IMG/VR virus record: IMGVR_UViG_3300010885_051816
Location: 1 to 21,347 of that record
DNA: 21,347 bases
Strand: one strand, 5' to 3'
Source of the DNA: a virus
Part shown: one piece after another, positions 14,556-21,343 of the stretch
Numbering within the stretch: position 1 is the stretch's first letter
Layout: the number at the start of each line of letters is the position of its first letter
The notes under the pieces: model-generated
Database searches by the model: none
The model's input: the letters and a program-made list of their open reading frames with translations, nothing else
What the model was told of the DNA's origin: nothing
Position numbers and translations under genes: made by a program

Positions 14556-16091
14556 TTATTCACCTTCTAAGTTTTGCGGTCCACGCGTAACTTTCCCAGA
14601 TCCACTGGGTACGGAAGTTGAATTATTACTATCTGTTTCAATCTTTGTCAACTCATTTTCTACATCATTTATATTATATTTATCCGCGATTATGTTTAAA
14701 GCGCTTTCTTTGCTAATTATTTCTGCGCCAACGTAATTTTGAAGAGCTTGGGCTTCTTGAAGATCATCTTGAGGCGTAGGCGGGTACCAATCTGGCCACT
14801 CCAAACTTACATCCTCAATAAAAATATTTGCTAACTTATTATTTCCACTTATGTCGTCTGTTTTTAGCTTATACTTTCCGCTCCTTGCTATATCAAAGAT
14901 CATACCTAATATTCTTTTTAGCCCATTCTCTCCATAAAATAGACGCATTTCCCCGACAAGTCCGATCAAGTTTGAATTCAACATTTGAAGCGCTTTCCCT
15001 GAATGAATCGCGCTGATTTTATCTGGATTTGCTCTATTCCCACGCACAACTTCCAGCGCAAATTCTCTCAAACAACGTATATAGTTGATGACCGCTTCTG
15101 ATATTTTCCCATCCATTTCTAAGTAAAAAGCGTCTCCATTTTCTCCTAAGTCCATTGTCTGTCCTTTTATTATTTCTTTATTTTGCATCTGAGATGGATC
15201 TTTTACTACCAACGTCGGATCAGAATTATATCTCAGCAGCCTACCTAGTTGGCTCAACTGGTAATCAATTTCAATGCAAATATCGACAATATTTTCAAAT
15301 ATGCACTCGCCGTCTATTTTCTGGTCGTCTTCTGTGTTTTTTATCCAAACTGCTGGGGCAAACCCAAAATCATGAATACAGCTTCTTTTTTTATCTATCT
15401 TTGGCTTGAATGAATCTTTATTTTGTTTTTCTTCTTCCTCGCTGTATGGAAGATAATAAATTTCTTCTGTTTCATTCCATTCGCGTTCCAAATAGAAAAA
15501 TTTATTTTTATCTTCTTCGCTTATAGAATACCCTTTCGATATAAGTACTTCCGCTCTTGTTTTTATTTTTTCCGTTAGCTTTATTAGTTTGCTTGGCTCT
15601 TGAAAATCAAAAATAGGTGTCAGATGGATTGTATCCAAAACATCTAAATAAAATTTCCCATTCAGAACTTTAATTAGAATGCAAACGCTCCCTATTGCTC
15701 CTTTCTTTGCAGCTAAAAGCATTTTGCTTTTTATGTTGCACTCATTCGTTATTTTTTGTAGCTCTCTTGTTTCTTCTTGGCATTTACCCCTTATAAAAGG
15801 AAAATGCCCTTCTCCAAATAACATTGCTACGGACTCGTTCACGATTATTTTTGGAATTCCATAAATTACGCCAGGTCTTCTTTTCATTAATGGAACATAA
15901 CTATCAGAGTCTTCATTTCCTGAGTACTCCGAAAACCACGGTGCGAGGTTATCGTAGATTGTTCCGTTATATATTTTTTTTAAAATTGATAAATGCTGCT
16001 CTCTGTAAGAGCAATTTCTATCGACGTCTAAACCAAACCTGCTTGACATCCTATCAACAAATGTCATTTCGCGTTGCGCCATAAAATTCAT
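14556..16091 (-). CDS. Portal protein
   Basis: I start at ATG 16091 (511 aa): AGGAAG lies six bases upstream and the ATG forms an ATGA overlap with the preceding stop; a GTG at 16100 lacks this. The protein resembles SPP1-type portals: N-terminal YNGTIYDNLAPWFSEY, PGVIYGIPKIIVNESVAMLF followed by GEG, a middle acidic insertion (about 205-240), FGFAPAVWIKNTEDD, ECIFENIVDICIEIDYQLSQ, and the stem-helix region ISAIHSGKALQMLNSNLIGL. The tail has PDWYPPTPQDDLQEAQAL and a C-terminal helix with ISKESALNIIADKYNI. Portals form the dodecameric DNA channel and bind the terminase. Length and position between terminase and scaffold agree. Confidence 0.88.
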   Translation of the reverse strand: MNFMAQREMTFVDRMSSRFGLDVDRNCSYREQHLSILKKIYNGTIYDNLAPWFSEYSGNEDSDSYVPLMKRRPGVIYGIPKIIVNESVAMLFGEGHFPFIRGKCQEETRELQKITNECNIKSKMLLAAKKGAIGSVCILIKVLNGKFYLDVLDTIHLTPIFDFQEPSKLIKLTEKIKTRAEVLISKGYSISEEDKNKFFYLEREWNETEEIYYLPYSEEEEKQNKDSFKPKIDKKRSCIHDFGFAPAVWIKNTEDDQKIDGECIFENIVDICIEIDYQLSQLGRLLRYNSDPTLVVKDPSQMQNKEIIKGQTMDLGENGDAFYLEMDGKISEAVINYIRCLREFALEVVRGNRANPDKISAIHSGKALQMLNSNLIGLVGEMRLFYGENGLKRILGMIFDIARSGKYKLKTDDISGNNKLANIFIEDVSLEWPDWYPPTPQDDLQEAQALQNYVGAEIISKESALNIIADKYNINDVENELTKIETDSNNSTSVPSGSGKVTRGPQNLEGE

Positions 16092-16312
16092 TTTTTGCAC
16101 TTCCTAGTAAAATTAAAGTTATCATGCTCACGCCCATCTTTTTTCAATTTCTTTTTATTTCTTCTTTTGTTCTCCCACTCAACCATGTACTTCTCAGCAT
16201 CAAAAATATTTTCTTTTATTGCTTTTAATCCCGGCTTATTAAAATCATCAATTTCATTCCACTCTAGAAATTCTTGTACGGCCTCCCTGTATGAAAAATC
16301 ATCATATTTCAT
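16088..16312 (-). CDS. Small hypothetical protein upstream of the portal gene
   Basis: A 74-aa reading frame from ATG 16312 ends at 16088, overlapping the portal ATG as ATGA. The product starts MKYDDFSYREAVQEFLEWNE and turns strongly basic toward the end (ENKRRNKKKLKKDGREHDNF), so it might bind nucleic acid, but no fold is recognised. The RBS is weak. The tight coupling to the portal and the spacing from the previous gene (16 bases) support a real gene. Confidence 0.62.
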   Translation of the reverse strand: MKYDDFSYREAVQEFLEWNEIDDFNKPGLKAIKENIFDAEKYMVEWENKRRNKKKLKKDGREHDNFNFTRKCKK

Positions 16313-16328
16313 TTTACCGATCTCATTT

Positions 16329-16712
16329 TTATCTGTATTTGATATATGGGTTAAATAATTGGTTATTTTGATTCGAATTTTCTAGAATCCATTTTTTTTT
16401 AAACTCTATCATGTCTTGCAGTTTTCCTCTCCCTAGTTCCACGCTGTCTTCTCTTGGCTCGTTTGTGTTTGGATATTCATTGGACAATAAACGGTATTGA
16501 TCTGATGACCCAATTTGCTGATAACAAAATTGGAGATCTCCATCTTTGTAAGAACTTTCCTTATTTCCCATAGTTTTCAATATGTTTTCAATGCCTAGAT
16601 CTTTTTTCATTAAGATATTTTTTTCAGGCCCGATTTTTGATTGCAACTCTGCCATTATCCTATCTTTTTTTATAACGTTTTTTAGTTTTTCTATTGTTTC
16701 AATCTTTGTCAT
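16329..16712 (-). CDS. Hypothetical protein between the Hint and portal-side genes
   Basis: The 127-aa product starts at ATG 16712 behind a good RBS (AAGGTAAG, four bases upstream), five bases after the Hint ORF stop. It is polar and mixed in charge: an N-terminal helix MTKIETIEKLKNVIKKDRIM, then MKKDLGIENILKTMGNKESS and DGDLQFCYQQIGSSDQYRLL, with a Trp and Asn/Gln-rich C-terminus. No domain, signal peptide or membrane segment is visible. It is not a recognisable prohead protease. Genes in this place between terminase and portal are often accessory. Function unknown. Confidence 0.68.
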   Translation of the reverse strand: MTKIETIEKLKNVIKKDRIMAELQSKIGPEKNILMKKDLGIENILKTMGNKESSYKDGDLQFCYQQIGSSDQYRLLSNEYPNTNEPREDSVELGRGKLQDMIEFKKKWILENSNQNNQLFNPYIKYR

Positions 16713-16717
16713 TTTTC

Positions 16718-17191
16718 TTACCTTTCAATCAGTCTGGTTCGGCAATTGTTTACCAATATCCCATTAGCAATGTAATTATCACTATCCGCCACTTCGATGT
16801 TATAAACAAACCTTCTTCCATCAATTATCTTTATGTCTTTAATAAAGACACCATTTCCATTCATGCTCATCAAAATATCACCAACAATCAAATCTTTTGC
16901 ATTGCAATATCCATTTCTGCTTAAACAGAAAACAGGGTAGTCCCCTGTTATAAATATTTTATCCAAATCTTCCCCTGCTTCAATGCAAAAGATATTGCTT
17001 ACTTCTTTTTCATGCCAGTCTACCACTCGTTTTAACTCAAACTTCTTTCTAGAATTGTTAAAACATAATATGCAGGCGTTTGACTTATTTTGTACTATAT
17101 CTTTTAATTTTATATTTCCATATTCTAGTTCTAAAATAGTCTCTCCACCCAAGAACGTTTTTAACTCTATTTCATTTTCCATGTTTGTCAT
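16718..17191 (-). CDS. Stand-alone Hint (intein-like) domain protein with altered splice residues
   Basis: The 157-aa product is almost entirely a Hint domain, the fold of inteins and hedgehog C-domains. Block A is TFLGGETILELEYGNIKLKD (from T12), block B is IFITGDYPVFCLSRNGYCNA followed by KDLIVGDIL (80-107), and the C-terminal block is YNIEVADSDNYIANGILVNN followed by Cys150. The usual Cys1 is Thr12, the TxxH histidine is Tyr85, and the penultimate His is Asn148; the terminal Asn149 and the +1 Cys150 are kept, followed by RTRLIER. From T12 to N149 it is 138 aa, the size of a mini-intein with no homing endonuclease. The start overlaps the terminase stop (ATGA). Full splicing looks unlikely; Asn cleavage may remain possible. 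Function unknown. Confidence 0.82.
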   Translation of the reverse strand: MTNMENEIELKTFLGGETILELEYGNIKLKDIVQNKSNACILCFNNSRKKFELKRVVDWHEKEVSNIFCIEAGEDLDKIFITGDYPVFCLSRNGYCNAKDLIVGDILMSMNGNGVFIKDIKIIDGRRFVYNIEVADSDNYIANGILVNNCRTRLIER

Positions 17192-18708
17192 CTTTCCATC
17201 ATGTTATGCCTGTAAACGTGCTGTCTTGTTTCATGTTTCATAAATAATTCATTTAGCGCTTGGCTCATGCTGTCCACTTGGTCATCATTCCGCGCGTTGG
17301 GGAACATGCATACCTCGTCAATAAAGTCTCGGCAAAAAGATTCATCTTCAGGAATAAACACTCGCCCACTTTCTATAAATCCTGAAACAGCGCTAAGCCT
17401 GCTAGTTTTATCACCCAAACATTTCACTTCAACTATTGGTAGTCTTGTTTCAGCCTTTAAAGTCTGAATCAAGCTATGCCCGGATGCTTTTTTCTCTATT
17501 ATAATTTTGTTTGGGTTAAACTCTGCCGCCAACATTTTTGATCTACGACATAGTTCTGGAAAAGAAATTTTTCCCTTAAATATGTTTAAGAGATATGCGC
17601 CTGAGTTGTTGTATCCCCAGGTTGTACATACGCTGTAGTCATTTTCTTTCCCTTCTTCAAAGGCGGTATCCCATGACTGGATTATTAAAATAAATTCCGG
17701 GTTTATAATAGATCTATCGTATTGGTTCTTTATTATTTTGTATGATTTAAACCAATCTGATTTAATAATTCCTCCATCCCTTGGTGCGGGTCTTTGTTGT
17801 AGCTGACCAGCTGCCGCATAGCTTCCCATATCTGATTTAAGCTTTCCTAGCTCTTCTTTACCGTATCTTTCTGGCCATAAGCATTCCCCTTCTACTTTTC
17901 TAGGGTCTGTAAAACCTATGGATGTTTTAAATATTTTCCCTTCATACTCAGCGGGAAGACATAAATGTTCGTAACCTCCTTTTTCTAGAATATGGCCAGA
18001 CAAATCGTTTTCGTGGACCCTTTGCATGACGATAACCCTTGCAAAAGTATTTGGGTTATTCCCACGGGTAGACATTGCCTCAGACCACCATGTCAACGTA
18101 TGTTGCCTAATGGCTTCGCTTTCTGCTTCTTGAACGTTATGCGGATCGTCGCATACTATTCTATCGCCTCCTTCTCCCGTTCCAATTCCACGGACAGACG
18201 TAGCAATTCGATAACCTAAGTGGTTATTGTCAAATCGAGTTTTTGCGGATTGATCTGAAGTTAACCTGAATCGGTGGCCGTACTTTTTTTTAAAATAGGG
18301 GTGAAGAATTAGCCGGCGACATTTTAAACTATCGCGGGTTGAAAGGGTTTGACCATAAGATGCAAAAATCCATTTGATGGTTGGGTTTCTAACCCATTCC
18401 CACATTGGCCAAAATACGCTAACTAATAAGCTTTTAGCGTGCCTTGGCGGCATGTTTATGAGTAAATTCCTGATTTGAAGCTTTGTAACTGCTTCTAGGT
18501 GATCGCAGATAGCATCTATATGCCATCCGGGTACAAACACATTGCCGGGTTCGACGATGTGCCACATATCTTTTACAAAATCTATTAGCTTGAGTTCTTC
18601 AATCTCTATCAGACTCGAATAATACTGTATTTGTTCGCGTTCGTGCTGAGTCAAGGATGGCCACGATTTTATCAAGCGGATTTTGGTCGTTTCTTTCAAT
18701 TCGGTCAT
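17188..18708 (-). CDS. terL: Terminase large subunit
   Basis: The 506-aa protein is the packaging motor. Residues 85-95 (NMPPRHAKSLL) are the Walker A type motif PPRHAKS; GGDRIVCDDPHN (about 180-191) is Walker B with the acidic pair D187/D188; RVIVMQRVHENDLSG (about 223-238) is a coupling motif. The C-terminal RNase H-like nuclease shows ILIIQSWDTAF with D347, KIIIEKKASGH with E405, and NARNDDQVDS with D475, D476 and D479. All catalytic residues I looked for are present, so it should be active. ATG 18708 lies 110 bases inside the small-subunit gene; no later Met before the ATPase fits. It acts with the portal on procapsids. Confidence 0.96.
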   Translation of the reverse strand: MTELKETTKIRLIKSWPSLTQHEREQIQYYSSLIEIEELKLIDFVKDMWHIVEPGNVFVPGWHIDAICDHLEAVTKLQIRNLLINMPPRHAKSLLVSVFWPMWEWVRNPTIKWIFASYGQTLSTRDSLKCRRLILHPYFKKKYGHRFRLTSDQSAKTRFDNNHLGYRIATSVRGIGTGEGGDRIVCDDPHNVQEAESEAIRQHTLTWWSEAMSTRGNNPNTFARVIVMQRVHENDLSGHILEKGGYEHLCLPAEYEGKIFKTSIGFTDPRKVEGECLWPERYGKEELGKLKSDMGSYAAAGQLQQRPAPRDGGIIKSDWFKSYKIIKNQYDRSIINPEFILIIQSWDTAFEEGKENDYSVCTTWGYNNSGAYLLNIFKGKISFPELCRRSKMLAAEFNPNKIIIEKKASGHSLIQTLKAETRLPIVEVKCLGDKTSRLSAVSGFIESGRVFIPEDESFCRDFIDEVCMFPNARNDDQVDSMSQALNELFMKHETRQHVYRHNMMER

Positions 18709-19093
18709 CCATTTCTTTGCCTCTAATTATTTCTCTAATTATTTTTGAAGCTCGCATTGCGGTTTCCAAATATGCAGGGTTATGAGTTTTTGAACCATCT
18801 CTTCCTACTATTAGGTCTTGTTCCCAGCTTATTAAAGAACTTTCAAACATTTTTTCATGGGTGGCGATGTCGTCCAGATATTTTACTTTTATTTCTTCAT
18901 CTAGCTGCGCCCTAAATCTTTCTCTAAGCCTTTTTAACACTCTTGAAACACATGGATAGGTCACGCCTAGTTCAGCCGCAATTGTTCTTAAATTTCGACC
19001 GCGTGTGTGTAAATCCCAGCAGTTTTTTTCAAGAAGAATAGTTTTTTCATTTCTAGCGCGCTTAGGTTTATGCGCTGAGGCGTTACTAGGCAT
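18599..19093 (-). CDS. terS: Terminase small subunit-like DNA-binding protein
   Basis: The 164-aa product directly precedes the large subunit. Residues about 30-57 form a helix-turn-helix (LRTIAAELGVTYPCVSRVLK) after a basic N-terminus (HKPKRARNEKTILLEKNCWD), and a charged helical middle follows (KRLRERFRAQLDEEIKVKYL). It ends with a short C-terminal region (PLDKIVAILDSARTRTNTVL). Small subunits recognise the pac or cos site and hand DNA to the large subunit. The HTH, length and neighbour make this likely. Its last 110 bases also encode the start of the large subunit in another frame. No strong RBS precedes the ATG at 19093. Confidence 0.85.
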   Translation of the reverse strand: MPSNASAHKPKRARNEKTILLEKNCWDLHTRGRNLRTIAAELGVTYPCVSRVLKRLRERFRAQLDEEIKVKYLDDIATHEKMFESSLISWEQDLIVGRDGSKTHNPAYLETAMRASKIIREIIRGKEMDDRIERNDQNPLDKIVAILDSARTRTNTVLFESDRD

Positions 19094-19121
19094 GGTTTCT
19101 ATTTTACGTTTACAGTTTTTT

Positions 19122-19159
19122 AGTATATTTATATTATTTTGCGCGGTTAATATTGTTAA
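19122..19159 (-). promoter_or_regulatory. Candidate promoter(s) upstream of the terminase genes
   Basis: Two overlapping sigma70-like pairs can be read on the minus strand: TTAACA (19159-19154), 17 bases, TAATAT (19136-19131), and TTAACC (19150-19145), 17 bases, TATACT (19127-19122). The -35 boxes lie in the palindrome-like GTTAATATTGTTAAC (19146-19160). In AT-rich DNA such matches arise by chance, so this is tentative, but it lies just before the packaging genes. Confidence 0.35.
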
Positions 19160-19316
19160 CAGAAACCTTTAAAGATTTTTCAGGTTGTTTTAACTTAGAG
19201 TGAGCTTCTTTTTGAGGAGCTTTTGGCGAACTAATTTTTTCCATATCAATGCTTCCATTTCCTACTATTTTGCCATTAGAAAAGTTAGATGTTTTAGATA
19301 AGTCGGTATTTTTCAT
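19134..19316 (-). CDS. Small polar ORF upstream of the terminase genes, unknown
   Basis: A 60-aa frame begins at ATG 19316 after GAGAG (RBS-like, about eight bases upstream). The product is Lys, Ser and Asn rich (MKNTDLSKTSNFSNGKIVGN, then SSPKAPQKEAHSKLKQPEKS) and looks disordered. No family is recognised. It fills the space between the DUF551-like gene and terS on the same strand, which is the main support for it. The candidate promoter overlaps its 3' end. It might be a chance frame in this AT-rich stretch. Confidence 0.45.
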   Translation of the reverse strand: MKNTDLSKTSNFSNGKIVGNGSIDMEKISSPKAPQKEAHSKLKQPEKSLKVSVNNINRAK

Positions 19317-19398
19317 TTTAATTTTCTCTCAGATTGTTTTATTTCAAGCTCATTATTTTTACTGCCAACCCAAAGTTTAATTGGCGAATTGTTTTTTT

Positions 19399-19962
19399 TC
19401 AAATATTAAACCAATGCCATTTTGTGCTTTTTATACTAGCAGCAATCAAACTACTCAAGTCTTCTTCAAATTCTGGGATGGGAATCCAATGGGTTGGGTC
19501 ACTTGGGCCTTCATAATATTCCAAGTGGAATGGTGGTCTTTCAGAGCACCATCTCCAACAGCCATCTATAAATGAAGCTATGTGAAACGATGATGCTAGG
19601 GGAGAAGTAACTCCTAATATAGGCGTACCATCCTTCGGCGCACTCTTAATCGGTAACCATTTAATTTTCATTGAGGGGAATCTAATTTCTCTCCTTCCGT
19701 ATAATTCCTCTAATTCCTCTTCAATTTTTGGTGTTGGTAAGGGAATCCAATGGGTTAGGTTACTTGGGAATTCATAATATTTTCCTTCTTTAAACATTTT
19801 TTCCCAGCCATCTTTAAAAACTTTTTCCCAACGGCCATCTTGAAATGAAAATATGTCAAATAATAAAAATTTTTCAAACGATAATCTTTGGCAAGAAACA
19901 ACTCCTAATATATGCGTACCATCTTTCGGCGCACTTTCAATCGGCAACCATTCAATGTACAT
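19399..19962 (-). CDS. Protein with two tandem DUF551-like domains
   Basis: ATG 19962 follows a strong RBS (AAGGAG, eight bases upstream), giving 187 aa; an upstream in-frame ATG at 20016 lies inside the preceding gene. Residues 4-77 and 101-163 are two copies of one domain: WLPIESAPKDGTHILGV and WLPIKSAPKDGTPILGV open them, and THWIPLP and THWIPIP close them. 'W.PI.SAPKDGT.ILG ... HW.PLP' is the DUF551 pattern, common in phage and prophage accessory genes and without known role. Copy 1 carries an extra 8-residue internal repeat (WEKVFKDG, WEKMFKEG). The DNA copies are still very similar (for example near 19481 and 19742), so the duplication is fairly recent. Confidence 0.82.
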   Translation of the reverse strand: MYIEWLPIESAPKDGTHILGVVSCQRLSFEKFLLFDIFSFQDGRWEKVFKDGWEKMFKEGKYYEFPSNLTHWIPLPTPKIEEELEELYGRREIRFPSMKIKWLPIKSAPKDGTPILGVTSPLASSFHIASFIDGCWRWCSERPPFHLEYYEGPSDPTHWIPIPEFEEDLSSLIAASIKSTKWHWFNI

Positions 19963-19990
19963 TATTTTTCTCCTTAATTTAAAATTACAT

Positions 19991-20173
19991 TTAACGATTT
20001 GTTGTTTTAGATTCACTTCTTTCTTGAAAGTAGTCCACTACGCAACAAATCATTTTAAATAAATAATATACCATCAAAGGCGCAGCAAATAAAACAGCCG
20101 CACAAAACATTACAGACGGGTTTACATTAAAAGTAGTCCACCACCTTTGGTTAATTCTATATCCTAGTCTCAT
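19991..20173 (-). CDS. Small single-span membrane protein
   Basis: The 60-aa product starts at ATG 20173 after AAGGAT, six bases upstream. After a basic N-terminus (MRLGYRINQRWW) comes one hydrophobic segment, about residues 20-46 (VMFCAAVLFAAPLMVYYLFK and MICCVV), then a charged tail with ERSESK. It is probably an inner-membrane protein with its N-terminus inside or outside not decidable. Small membrane proteins among phage accessory genes may act in superinfection exclusion or lysis, but nothing here shows which. The good RBS and hydrophobic profile support a real gene. Confidence 0.65.
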   Translation of the reverse strand: MRLGYRINQRWWTTFNVNPSVMFCAAVLFAAPLMVYYLFKMICCVVDYFQERSESKTTNR

Positions 20174-20215
20174 ATTTTTATCCTTAAATTTTTAATTTAA
20201 ATTGAAGATTTTTAT

Positions 20216-20491
20216 TTAATCATCTTCTTTTGTAATTTTTTGATCTGGTATAAACACAGTGTTTTTAAACATTAGGCTTCCTGTTCTAATGAGTTTTCCG
20301 CCAGGAACTTTAGCTGTGTACTCAACTGGGAATATTCTTGTTTTTACCCATTTCGGGTCTTCGCTCTTAAGCTTCCTTTTTAATTCTTTTTTTTCCCTAC
20401 CTTTTTCCGTGAACGTTACACCGCATATTTTTAAAACTACGTAACCTATTATTATATATGCTAACAGTTGGTTAAAAGCTTCGTTTTCCAT
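20216..20491 (-). CDS. Membrane-anchored small protein, unknown
   Basis: The 91-aa product starts at ATG 20491 behind AAAGGAT, nine bases upstream. An N-terminal hydrophobic stretch (LLAYIIIGYVVLKICGVTF, about residues 9-27) is followed by a very basic stretch (KGREKKELKRKLKSEDPK). A short beta-like part comes next (RIFPVEYTAKVPGGKLIRTG). The basic side after the span suggests a cytoplasmic C-terminus with the N-terminus outward. Family not recognised. It lies 42 bases before the next membrane protein, likely in one transcript. Confidence 0.66.
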   Translation of the reverse strand: MENEAFNQLLAYIIIGYVVLKICGVTFTEKGREKKELKRKLKSEDPKWVKTRIFPVEYTAKVPGGKLIRTGSLMFKNTVFIPDQKITKEDD

Positions 20492-20550
20492 TTTTTATAT
20501 CCTTTTTTGGTTATTTTTTATTTTTAAAATTAGATGTTAAATTTAACAAA

Positions 20551-20575
20551 GACCTGTCGCAATTAAAGACAGGTC
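20551..20575 (-). terminator. Hairpin, possible terminator
   Basis: Perfect 8-bp inverted repeat GACCTGTC (20551-20558) and GACAGGTC (20568-20575) with a 9-base loop lies eight bases after the stop of the 20584-21030 gene. On the minus strand it is followed by TTTGTTAAATTT, a weak T-tract. It could end or attenuate the upstream transcript. The GC-rich stem stands out from its AT-rich surroundings. A palindrome GTTAAATTTAAC (20536-20547) follows it. Confidence 0.5.
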
Positions 20576-20583
20576 GCACGCAG

Positions 20584-21030
20584 TTAATCCAACTTACTAT
20601 CTAAGTAAATTACAAAAGCTTCTTCTCCTAATATTTCAGAAATTTCTGCCGTGTATTTTCCAATAGATTTGTTTAAATCGATCTCATTACTTTTCATAAA
20701 TGATTCCATATAAACGCTAAGGTTCCCTTCTGAGTTTTCTGATCTTTTTCCTATTCTACTTATTTTCATTTTCCCATCTGAAGATCTTTTTGTATTGTTT
20801 GCCTCTTCAATAATTTTGAAAATGATAGCGTTATTTGATTTTGAATAAGACATTCTTAGATGCGTTTTTTCTTCAAACTTTTGTTTATTTTTTCTAACAA
20901 AGTTAGCAGATAAAACTAACGCATATCTTTTTGTTATTCTAACCAATGGAATGCATTCTCCTTCTTTCTTTTTAAATCCTTGGAATACAACAATATCGCT
21001 CCATTGTTTTTTCTCTTCGTTTTCGTTCAT
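20584..21030 (-). CDS. Hypothetical 148-aa cytoplasmic protein
   Basis: ATG 21030 follows AGGAG by six bases (148 aa); an ATG at 21063 is in frame but sits in the duplicated fragment of the terminator-like gene and has no RBS. The product begins MNENEEKKQWSDIVVFQGFK and has beta-like and charged parts: PLVRITKRYALVLSANFVRK, LRMSYSKSNNAIIFKIIEEA and a C-terminal IGKYTAEISEILGEEAFVIY. No signal peptide, membrane span or known motif is seen. It is the first well-defined gene upstream of the membrane pair. Function unknown. Confidence 0.72.
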   Translation of the reverse strand: MNENEEKKQWSDIVVFQGFKKKEGECIPLVRITKRYALVLSANFVRKNKQKFEEKTHLRMSYSKSNNAIIFKIIEEANNTKRSSDGKMKISRIGKRSENSEGNLSVYMESFMKSNEIDLNKSIGKYTAEISEILGEEAFVIYLDSKLD

Positions 21031-21040
21031 TTTTTCTCCT

Positions 21041-21092
21041 GTTTTTACAATTTTTGCGTACATAAATATAAATTTAGGTTTGCGTCTTCGAT
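21041..21092. repeat. Second copy of the 52-bp terminator-gene 3' end
   Basis: This matches 10377-10428 at 48 of 52 positions in the same orientation. Read in the frame of the source gene it still spells DANLNLYL.TQKL and a stop, but no complete gene precedes it; it is joined out of frame to the end of the paralogous ORF at 21074-21343. Confidence 0.9.
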
Positions 21093-21343
21093 TCCGATTT
21101 TTCAGAATTTTTTGGACATATAGTTACGTTCCATCTTTGATGACATTCCAAAACTTTTTGAATTTCTTCAGCCTCTTTGATTATATCGCCATACTTATAA
21201 TTACCGAATTCTTCTTTTACTTCTAGGATGTATTTAGAACATTCAGCTATTTTTTCATCATGTGATTTACTCCTAAAATTAAGAAACTCCTTTTGTTTCA
21301 TTTTAAACATAGGCGAATTATATCCAAAAGGATCAGATAACAT
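21074..21343 (-). CDS. Paralog of the small tail-cluster protein, chimeric C-terminus, possibly cut by the right edge
   Basis: The 89-aa frame from ATG 21343 has no upstream stop before the window edge, so the true start may lie outside. Residues about 35-67 (CSKYILEVKEEFGNYKYGDI, IKEAEEIQKVLEC) match the 63-aa protein at 10173-10364; DNA identity over this part is high. After VLEC the sequences differ, and the last residues (NSEKSESKTQT) come from out-of-frame reading of the copied 3' end of the terminator-like gene. So this is a rearranged duplicate. It may be functional or decaying; no RBS is visible in the window for the first ATG. Confidence 0.6.
   Translation of the reverse strand: MLSDPFGYNSPMFKMKQKEFLNFRSKSHDEKIAECSKYILEVKEEFGNYKYGDIIKEAEEIQKVLECHQRWNVTICPKNSEKSESKTQT

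Noticed and set aside
16718-17191. Homing endonuclease within the Hint ORF
   Set aside because: Only about 138 residues lie between the block A and C-terminal motifs and no LAGLIDADG or HNH pattern is present.
21317-21322. Perfect TATAAT on the minus strand near the right edge
   Set aside because: No convincing -35 box lies 16-18 bases upstream and it falls in the reading frame of the paralog gene.
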